Part shown: positions 57,851-64,000 of the stretch, piece after piece
How the letters are laid out: each line of letters opens with the position of its first letter
Position numbering within the stretch: position 1 is the stretch's first letter
NCBI RefSeq assembly: GCF_902506535.1
Contig: NZ_LR733827.1
Span: 712,805 to 776,804 of the forward strand
From: Pseudomonas sp. 8Z
Lineage (GTDB): Bacteria > Pseudomonadota > Gammaproteobacteria > Pseudomonadales > Pseudomonadaceae
Direction of reading: 5' to 3'
Length of the DNA stretch: 64,000 bases
The notes under the pieces: model-generated
What the model was told of the DNA's origin: nothing
What the model saw: the letters and a program-made list of their open reading frames with translations, nothing else
The model's database searches: none
Position numbers and translations under genes: made by a program

Positions 57851-58734
57851 CGCTGCAGATTCTCTGCAAGCGCCTCACGGATCAGCTCCTGCAACAGCTT
57901 GACGGGCTCGCTGGGCGCCTCTTGAGCACGATGCAGGGCCAGCTCCAGCGTCGGCAATGTCGGCAATCCACTGCTCCCGGCGGTGAGCACCTCGACCCCA
58001 TCAGGCAGGCTCAGCGCCGTGCGTACCGTAAGCCCCAGACGCGCGCGGGCAGCAGCCCACAAGCCCGCAAGGTTGGCACTGGAGAACACCACACGCCAGG
58101 GCAAGCCTGCGCGATCCAGCGCGGCACAAGGCTCGGAGCGAAACAGGCAGGGCGCGTCGAAGCAAAGCAGCGGCAGCGGTTCATCTGGCTGCTCACGCCA
58201 ACGGGCTAAAACCTCGGGATCACCGATCCAGCACATCGGCACACTCGCCAGCCGCTCACGCCCCGGCATCCCCGATTCACTGCCCCAGACCAGCGCCAGA
58301 TCAAGCTGTCCTGCGGCCAGCGCTTCGAGCAGTTCGCTGTTGCGTGCTACCCGTGCCTCAATTCGCACACGTGGATGCAAGCGGGCAAAACGGCCAAGCA
58401 CCTCCGGTAGCAGAATTTCGCCAAAATCTTCCTGCAGGCCCAGGCGCACCTCACCGCTCAAGCGCCCCTCACTAAGCGCCGCGTAGGCCTCATCATTGAG
58501 CGCGAGCAGGCGCCGTGCATAGGCCAGCATCAGCTCACCACTCTCGGTCAGAGCCAGACCACGTCCCGAGCGCTGCAGCAAGATCGCGTCAGCCTGACTC
58601 TCGAGCTTGCGCAGTTGCGCACTGGTCGCCGAAGTTGAACGCCCCAGGCGCTGCGCGGCACGAGCGAAGCTGCCCAGTTCGATGCCTGTAACGAAGGTAC
58701 GCAGAGCATCCATATCGAAGTTGGCCAGGCGCAT
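57847..58734 (-). CDS. LysR-family transcriptional regulator
   Basis: 295 residues from ATG at 58734. Winged HTH (FDMDALRTFVTGIELGSFAR, AAQRLGRSTSATSAQLRKLE) and an effector-binding domain from residue ~90 (GEVRLGLQEDFGEILLPEVL). It is divergent from the MFS gene with 125 bases between, where it probably binds; no clear T-N11-A box was picked out. Its stop overlaps the end of the cytochrome c remnant by 4 bases. Confidence 0.9.
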   Translation of the reverse strand: MRLANFDMDALRTFVTGIELGSFARAAQRLGRSTSATSAQLRKLESQADAILLQRSGRGLALTESGELMLAYARRLLALNDEAYAALSEGRLSGEVRLGLQEDFGEILLPEVLGRFARLHPRVRIEARVARNSELLEALAAGQLDLALVWGSESGMPGRERLASVPMCWIGDPEVLARWREQPDEPLPLLCFDAPCLFRSEPCAALDRAGLPWRVVFSSANLAGLWAAARARLGLTVRTALSLPDGVEVLTAGSSGLPTLPTLELALHRAQEAPSEPVKLLQELIREALAENLQR

Positions 58735-58859
58735 GACAATCCTGTTTTTTGGAATCAACGGTTAAATATTATCTGATTTTCAGCACCAACTCTCTCTCGC
58801 ACACTGCCTAACCTCAAGCGCGAGGCACTCGGCCTGCGCATGTGCCGTGAGAACCAAAC

Positions 58860-60098
58860 ATGACCATGCCCCCACCCACTGCCACTTCATGCCCGCCCAA
58901 AGCTCCGCCACTTGCTCAGCGCTGGAAAGTGCTGATCGCTGGCTTCGTTGCCAACGCCGCGCTGATCGCCGCCACCACCGGGCTGCCAACCACAGCGCTG
59001 AGCCTGAGTGCCGACTATGGCTTCGGCCACGCTGAGCTGGCCTGGATCTTCGGCAGCATGGGCCTGGGGCTGGCCTTGAGCGAGCTACCCTGGGGGCTGC
59101 TGACCGACCGCTGGGGTGACCGTCCTGTGCTGCTCTGCGGCTTACTGGCAACCTGTCTGGCACTATTTGGACTGGCCATCGGCGGGCAACCAGGCGACGG
59201 CGCGCTGACTCGATTATGCGTTGGCTTACTGTTGGCCGGGCTGGCAGGCGGCAGCGTGAATGCCGCCAGCGGGCGGGCAGTGATGGCCTGGTTCGGCCCT
59301 GGCGAGCGCGGGCTGGCCATGAGCATTCGCCAGACTGCCGTGCCCCTGGGCGGCTTGCTGGGTGCATGCACACTGCCGCCGCTGGCTTGTCAGCAGGGTT
59401 TCGCCATGGTGTTCGCTGCTCTGGCCGGACTCTGCGCGCTGGCTTGCTACCTGACCTGGAACTGGCTGCATGAAGCGCCAAACCAGTTGACAACAGAGTC
59501 GATGAATCATGTGTTGCGCCCGGCGTGGCGCGAGGCTCAGCTATGGCGGCTGGCACTCGGTATCGGCGTGTTGTGCATGCCTCAGTTCGTGATTCTCAGC
59601 TTTGGCGCCGTGTTCATTCATGAGCAACTTGACGGCAATCTGCTCATGGTCAGCGCCAGCCTGGCGACCTTACAGCTAGGCGCTGCCGCCGCACGGGTAC
59701 TGAGTGGCCACTGGAGCGACCGACACGGCAATCGTCACTTGTATCTATGGCGCTGCGTACAGGCCGCGGCAGTGGCCTATCTACTGCTGGCAGGGGCAAC
59801 AGCCCTGCAGGCGCAACAGCTATTACCCACCGCGCCAGTGCTGGCGTTGCTGATCGGCTGCGGCATCGTGATATCAGCCTGGCACGGCGTGGCTTACACC
59901 GAGTTGGCCAGCCAGGCGGGAGTGAGCCGTGCGGGTACGACGCTGGCCATGGCCAATAGCGTGGTCTTCCTCGGCATGTTCCTGACCCCAACACTGGTGG
60001 CTGTGGGCCTGGAACATGGTGATTGGTCGTGGGTGTGGTGTGCGGCGGCACTGCTGACATTCGCAGCGTGGCCGCTATTACGCGCGCCACGCCGCTAA
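58860..60098 (+). CDS. MFS transporter
   Basis: 412 residues, twelve predicted membrane segments. MFS motif A is GLLTDRWGDRP between helices 2 and 3 (residues ~77-87), with a degenerate second copy SGHWSDRHGNRH (~282-293). Substrate unknown; the divergent LysR gene suggests a small-molecule inducer. The MTMPPP start has no strong ribosome binding site. Confidence 0.88.
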   Translation: MTMPPPTATSCPPKAPPLAQRWKVLIAGFVANAALIAATTGLPTTALSLSADYGFGHAELAWIFGSMGLGLALSELPWGLLTDRWGDRPVLLCGLLATCLALFGLAIGGQPGDGALTRLCVGLLLAGLAGGSVNAASGRAVMAWFGPGERGLAMSIRQTAVPLGGLLGACTLPPLACQQGFAMVFAALAGLCALACYLTWNWLHEAPNQLTTESMNHVLRPAWREAQLWRLALGIGVLCMPQFVILSFGAVFIHEQLDGNLLMVSASLATLQLGAAAARVLSGHWSDRHGNRHLYLWRCVQAAAVAYLLLAGATALQAQQLLPTAPVLALLIGCGIVISAWHGVAYTELASQAGVSRAGTTLAMANSVVFLGMFLTPTLVAVGLEHGDWSWVWCAAALLTFAAWPLLRAPRR

Positions 60099-60104
60099 AG
60101 CGCT

Positions 60105-60902
60105 TTACTGCTGGCGCACCTGCAACAACGGCGCGACCTGCACCTGGGCGTGCATCTGTTCGCCACCACCACCACGGCGCATACCGCGCACCGGGCAAGC
60201 ATCGAGGTAATCCAGGCCAACCGCCAGTTTGAGGTGGCGCTCCGGGCGCGCCAGGCAGTTGGTTACATCGAAGCTGTACCAGGCATCGCCCACCCAGGCT
60301 TCCGCCCAGGCATGGCTGGCCAAGTGCTCGGCGTCGTCGGTGTAGAGGTAGCCCGACACGTAGCGCGCTGGCACGCCCAGACTGCGCGCGCAGGCAAGGA
60401 AGGCATGTGTGTGATCCTGACAAACGCCACGCCGCCCCGCAAAAGCCTCGGCCGCACTAGTGTCCACCTCGGTGATACCGGGTTGGTAGGCAATGTGGGC
60501 ATTGAGCGCATGCATCAGGTCGATCAGGCCGTTGCGGTCGCATTGCGCCTTGGCATGCTGTGCGGCGAACTCCCGAATCGCATCATCGGCCTGGGTCAGA
60601 CGGGTGAAGCGCAGGAACGGCAATGCCGACTGCTGCTCATGCTCGGCCTCGCAGGTTTCGTCGATTTCCACCTGGCCGCGTGCGCCGATAACGATGGACT
60701 CATGGGGCTCGTCCAAAGTCAGCACGTGCAGGATATTGCCGTAGGGATCGAGCTGAGCATGCACCGGACGTGGCAAATCCAGCTCCCAACTGAGCACCTG
60801 TTGGCGCTCGCTGTCATGCGGGGTCAGGCGCAGATACTGGATGCTCGCGCGTACCTGATCATCGTAACGGTAGGTGGTGTCATGGCTGATCGAGAGTCTC
60901 AT
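60105..60902 (-). CDS. Transglutaminase-like protein of the ATP-grasp/alpha-E cluster
   Basis: 265 residues. The N-terminal bacterial transglutaminase-like beta domain (MRLSISHDTTYRYDDQVRAS) precedes the core with Cys in RRGVCQDHTHAF, His in SHAWAEAWVG and Asp in YSFDVTNCLARPERH. Members are thought to act as peptidases or amidases. The start overlaps the stop of the alpha-E gene by 4 bases, so the three genes form one operon. Convergent with the MFS gene, 6 bases apart. Confidence 0.92.
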   Translation of the reverse strand: MRLSISHDTTYRYDDQVRASIQYLRLTPHDSERQQVLSWELDLPRPVHAQLDPYGNILHVLTLDEPHESIVIGARGQVEIDETCEAEHEQQSALPFLRFTRLTQADDAIREFAAQHAKAQCDRNGLIDLMHALNAHIAYQPGITEVDTSAAEAFAGRRGVCQDHTHAFLACARSLGVPARYVSGYLYTDDAEHLASHAWAEAWVGDAWYSFDVTNCLARPERHLKLAVGLDYLDACPVRGMRRGGGGEQMHAQVQVAPLLQVRQQ

Positions 60903-61849
60903 GCGACCTCCAGATAGGACGTATGGATGGTGTTACCAAGCTGGCGCACCAGCAGGATGAAGTCGGTAAGCCAGGCGTGCAGGCCTTCGTCGAGCACTTC
61001 GCCGATGCTGGTGTAACGCAGTCGTGCGTCCAGCTCGGCGGCCAGGCGCTGTGCAGGGCGACCGTTCTCTCCCGGTAGACCGGCGAGCATCAGGTTGAGT
61101 TCTTCCATGCAGGCACGCAGTGAGCGCGGCACGTCAGGGCGCAGCAACAGCAACTCGGCAACTTTGCGCGTACGTGGCGAGCCACGATAGATCTCGGCGA
61201 AGGCTTCGAACGAGGACAGTGCACGTAGCAGCGCACTCCACTGGTAATAACTGCGCGCGGTGCGCTCCTCCAGTTCGTCGATCTCCTCGCCGAGCATTTC
61301 GTAGCGCGCATCGAGCAGGCGCAAGGTGTTGTCGGCGCGCTCGATGAAAGTGCCCAGACGGATAAAACGGTAAGCTTCGCCGCGCATAATGGTGCCGAAG
61401 GTCGCACCACGGAACAGGTGCGAACGCTCCTTGACCCACTCGCAGAAACGGCTGATGCCGTAGCGCCCCAGCCCCTGCTCGGCGATGCCGCGCATTTCCA
61501 GCCAACTGGAGTTGATGTTTTCCCACATGTCGGCGGTGATCCGCCCGCGCACTGCATGGGCATTGCTACGTGCAGCCTGCAGGCAGCAGTAGATGCTGCC
61601 GGGATTGCTCGCATCGAGGGCGAAGAAGTGCAACATGCGCTCGGCATGCAGCGGGCCGTGGCGTTCCAGGTAGTCATCCAGGGTGCCGGTGATCAGCAGC
61701 GGCATGGCCAACTCATCCAGGCCATCACCACGGCCATCCTGCGGCATCAGCGACAACGAATAGCTGACGTCGAGCATGCGCGCCAGGTTCTCGGCGCGCT
61801 CCAGGTAGCGCGACATCCAGTACAGATCGGAGGCAGTACGACTGAGCAT
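60899..61849 (-). CDS. Alpha-E domain protein (DUF403)
   Basis: 316 residues, all helical. It starts MLSRTASDLYWMSRYLERAE, with NLARMLDVSYSLSLMPQD and later FLRLGTFIERADNTLRLLDA-type repeats (here FIRLGTFIERADNTLRLLDA). Alpha-E proteins occur beside circularly permuted ATP-grasp enzymes and transglutaminases, and their role is thought to be in making or handling a peptide, but this is unproven. Two bases separate it from the ATP-grasp stop. Confidence 0.93.
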   Translation of the reverse strand: MLSRTASDLYWMSRYLERAENLARMLDVSYSLSLMPQDGRGDGLDELAMPLLITGTLDDYLERHGPLHAERMLHFFALDASNPGSIYCCLQAARSNAHAVRGRITADMWENINSSWLEMRGIAEQGLGRYGISRFCEWVKERSHLFRGATFGTIMRGEAYRFIRLGTFIERADNTLRLLDARYEMLGEEIDELEERTARSYYQWSALLRALSSFEAFAEIYRGSPRTRKVAELLLLRPDVPRSLRACMEELNLMLAGLPGENGRPAQRLAAELDARLRYTSIGEVLDEGLHAWLTDFILLVRQLGNTIHTSYLEVA

Positions 61850-61851
61850 GA

Positions 61852-63261
61852 TTAGTCCTCCACCACCCAGGTGTCCTTGGTACCGCCGCCTTGCGACGAG
61901 TTGACCACCAGCGAACCTTCACGCAATGCCACACGCGTCAAGCCCCCAGGCACCAGGCGGGTTTCGCGACCGGTCAGAACGAACGGGCGCAGGTCGATAT
62001 GACGCGGGGCGATGCCGCGCTCAACAAAGGTCGGGCAGGTCGACAGGCTCAGCGTTGGCTGGGCGATGTAGGCCTCCGGCTTGGCGATCAGGCGAGCGCG
62101 GAAGTTCTCGATCTCAGCCTTGCTTGCCGCCGGGCCGACCAGCATGCCGTAGCCACCGGAGCCCTGAGTTTCCTTGACCACCAGCTCGGACAAGTTAGCC
62201 AGCACGTGGGACAGCTCTTCCGGTTTGCGGCACTGCCAGGTAGGTACGTTCTTGAGGATCGGTTCTTCGTCCAGATAAAAGCGAATCATGTCGCCAACGT
62301 AGGGGTAGACCGATTTGTCATCCGCTACGCCGGTGCCGATGGCGTTGGCCAACACCACGTTGCGCGAACGGTAGGCCGACAGCAGGCCAGGGACACCGAG
62401 CATCGAATCTGGGTTGAAAGCCAACGGGTCGAGGAAGGCATCATCGAGGCGACGGTAAATCACGTCCACCTGGCGCGCGCCAGCCGTGGTACGCATGTAG
62501 ACCTTGTCATCACGCACCAATAGGTCGGCGCCCTCTACCAGCTCTACGCCCATCTCGCGCGCAAGGAAAGCGTGCTCGAAGTAGGCACTATTGAAGCGCC
62601 CCGGCGTCAGCACAACGACGGTTGGGTTGTCCAACGGGCTGGAACTCTTCAACGCATCGAGCAGCAGATTCGGGTAGTGATCGATCGGCGCTACGCGCTG
62701 TGCGGAGAACAGTTCAGGGAACAGGCGCATCATCATCTTGCGGTCTTCGAGCATGTAGCTGACACCGCTGGGCGTGCGCAGATTGTCTTCCAGCACGTAG
62801 TAGCTGCCATCACCGTCACGCACCAGGTCGACCCCGGCAATGTGCGCGTAGATGTCGCGATGCAGGTCGAGGCCCTGCATCGCCATCTGGTAACCCTCGT
62901 TGGCTAGCACCTGCTCGGCAGGCACAATACCGGCCTTGATAATGCGCTGGTCGTGATAGAGGTCGGCGAGGAACATATTGAGCGCCTGAACGCGCTGAAT
63001 GCAGCCACGTTCGACGACTCGCCATTCGCTAGCAGGAATGGCGCGCGGGACAATATCGAAGGGAATCAACCGCTCGGTGCCCTGATCATCCCCATAAAGG
63101 GTGAACGTGATACCCGCGCGGTGGAACAGCAAATCGGCTTCTCGTCGGCGCTGGGCCAGCAGATCATCCGGCGTTTCTGCCAACCATCGGGCAAATTCGC
63201 GATAGTGCGGGCGGACAGCGCCGCTCGCGTCGTACATCTCATCATAAAAGGTGCGGGGCAT
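61852..63261 (-). CDS. Circularly permuted ATP-grasp type 2 protein (DUF404/DUF407)
   Basis: 469 residues starting MPRTFYDEMYDASGAVRPHY. Domain signs: FTLYGDDQGTERLIPFDIVP, the nucleotide-binding LEDNLRTPSGVSYMLEDRKM, and the second-half KETQGSGGYGMLVGP, all typical of the permuted ATP-grasp of the amidoligase cluster. It probably forms an amide bond on an unknown peptide or amine. First gene of the operon. AAGGAGT lies 7 bases before the ATG. Confidence 0.93.
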   Translation of the reverse strand: MPRTFYDEMYDASGAVRPHYREFARWLAETPDDLLAQRRREADLLFHRAGITFTLYGDDQGTERLIPFDIVPRAIPASEWRVVERGCIQRVQALNMFLADLYHDQRIIKAGIVPAEQVLANEGYQMAMQGLDLHRDIYAHIAGVDLVRDGDGSYYVLEDNLRTPSGVSYMLEDRKMMMRLFPELFSAQRVAPIDHYPNLLLDALKSSSPLDNPTVVVLTPGRFNSAYFEHAFLAREMGVELVEGADLLVRDDKVYMRTTAGARQVDVIYRRLDDAFLDPLAFNPDSMLGVPGLLSAYRSRNVVLANAIGTGVADDKSVYPYVGDMIRFYLDEEPILKNVPTWQCRKPEELSHVLANLSELVVKETQGSGGYGMLVGPAASKAEIENFRARLIAKPEAYIAQPTLSLSTCPTFVERGIAPRHIDLRPFVLTGRETRLVPGGLTRVALREGSLVVNSSQGGGTKDTWVVED

Positions 63262-63576
63262 GCCGTACTCCTTGTCACCCGGACTTGCAGGGTCTATTGC
63301 AAGCCGCGAGCCAGTCTTACTAATCCATTAAAATCAAGCACTTAACAAAAAAAACTAATAGCTTCGCACCAATAAGGTGCGATGACGTGACCCGCTTTTG
63401 ATGCCCCGCCCCATTGCGTGGCATGTCACATCACTGAGGCTTGCGCACCCGATCACAGACGCGCATTCCTTACTGCGCTTTTCGTGAAACTGGCGACACA
63501 TAGTCGTCACATTGCGTGACCAATTGGTCAAGCGCAACCGCTTTCGCATACCGGTATTCGGCAGCCGACATGATGA
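63262..63576. promoter_or_regulatory. Leader region of the ATP-grasp operon with a palindrome
   Basis: No gene is seen. It contains a 14-bp perfect palindrome TGACCAATTGGTCA (63517-63530) inside a longer imperfect repeat, and a hairpin TCGCACC-TTATT-GGTGCGA (63364-63382) with a run of eight T about 10 bases on, which may end the upstream hydrolase transcript. Both are on the promoter side of the ATP-grasp gene. Confidence 0.5.
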
Positions 63577-64000
63577 CTAAGTCGCCAAGTACTCGACGAT
63601 TCTCTGGACCGCGGCCTCAAGATGCTGAGTATGGCTGAAGCCCGAAGCCTTTAGTGGCTTGAGGTCATGATCGGCCGCCTGCAGCCAGTGTAGTTCGACG
63701 GCGCTGGACAGCTCGTAACCCGCAACCGTTTCACGATTGCCCAAGGCATCGCGTTCCCCCTGAACGATCAAGGTTGGCGTGCCCAGCTCGGCAAGATGGG
63801 CCACGCGTGGTTTTTCCGGCTTGCCTGCGGCATAGAAGGGATAACCGAGACAGACCAGCGCCAGCGCCCCCAGCTCATCCGCCAGCAGGCTGGCCATACG
63901 TCCCCCCATGGATTTGCCACCAATGGCCACAGGCCCGCCGACCTGTCGACTGACCTGGGCATGGACCTGACGCCATTGCTGCAGCAAGTGCGCCTGGGGG
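63577..64000 (-). CDS. Alpha/beta-hydrolase (dienelactone-hydrolase-like), 5' end outside the window
   Basis: About 140 C-terminal residues; the frame is open to the window edge. Nucleophile elbow GGKSMGGRMAS (Ser), acid in IVQGERDALGN (Asp), and His in ADHDLKPLKAS. This resembles the small family of KANL3/Tex30-like or YdeN-like hydrolases of unknown substrate. Stop TAG at 63577-63579. Confidence 0.82.
   Translation of the reverse strand, partial: PQAHLLQQWRQVHAQVSRQVGGPVAIGGKSMGGRMASLLADELGALALVCLGYPFYAAGKPEKPRVAHLAELGTPTLIVQGERDALGNRETVAGYELSSAVELHWLQAADHDLKPLKASGFSHTQHLEAAVQRIVEYLAT

Overview
The window is GC-rich chromosomal DNA from a Pseudomonas. I infer this from protein similarity and gene order: thrS-infC-rpmI-rplT-pheS-pheT-ihfA-merR-tRNA-Pro, fadE followed by a PA2817-family gene, sagS-ospR-gpx, and acnA-aer are typical Pseudomonas neighbourhoods. 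The P. mendocina/P. oleovorans/P. alcaligenes group seems most likely, but that is an inference from the sequence alone.

Layout. 1-3484: a duplicated type II secretion gspC/gspD set (end of one gspD, a short gspC, a second gspC, a full gspD). 3.5-7 kb: REP-type repeats, an amidase, a REP-associated transposase remnant and a secreted alpha/beta hydrolase. 6.9-10.4 kb: metE and divergent metR with a perfect MetR box between them. 10.5-18.8 kb: an integrase remnant beside tRNA-Pro(GGG), then the large translation operon with infC on an ATT start, then tRNA-Val(GAC). 18.9-25.1 kb: FAD oxidoreductase, an MlaA-like protein, a HAD-fold protein without its catalytic aspartates, DUF4404, queF and a YadGH-type ABC exporter. 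25.4-32.5 kb: fadE, a PA2817-family gene, the cytochrome bd operon cydP-cydA-cydB-cydX-ybgE, and a duplicated tRNA-Glu/tRNA-Gly array. 32.7-38.7 kb: a membrane-anchored coiled-coil protein, free-methionine-sulfoxide reductase, a DUF815 ATPase, sagS, and the peroxide-responsive gpx-ospR pair behind a 32-bp perfect palindrome, followed by a 140-bp MITE-like element. 38.7-48.7 kb: pdxB, a MATE pump, a DUF3080 lipoprotein, tusA, rlmM, acnA and aer.

48.68-53.97 kb is an accessory island visibly richer in A+T than its flanks. It is bounded by 39-bp direct repeats (38/39 identical), one of which lies just downstream of tRNA-Ser(GGA). It has no integrase. It carries an mqsRA pair in which both genes have a one-base frameshift, a perfect MqsA operator, a ParD-like mini-ORF, an unknown lipoprotein, a membrane-anchored unknown, an unknown three-gene operon, a phage-type HTH regulator, and an intact YoeB toxin with only the C-terminal part of its antitoxin.

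54-64 kb returns to core-like DNA: small membrane proteins, a crotonase, a glutamine amidotransferase, a frameshifted cytochrome c, a LysR/MFS divergent pair, the ATP-grasp/alpha-E/transglutaminase cluster, and a partial alpha/beta hydrolase at the right edge.

The most interesting stretches for new biology are the three-gene operon at 51312-52762, the damaged toxin-antitoxin genes of the island, the gspC/gspD duplication and the MITE-like element. All functional statements rest on reading the sequence and on family knowledge; no searches were run.
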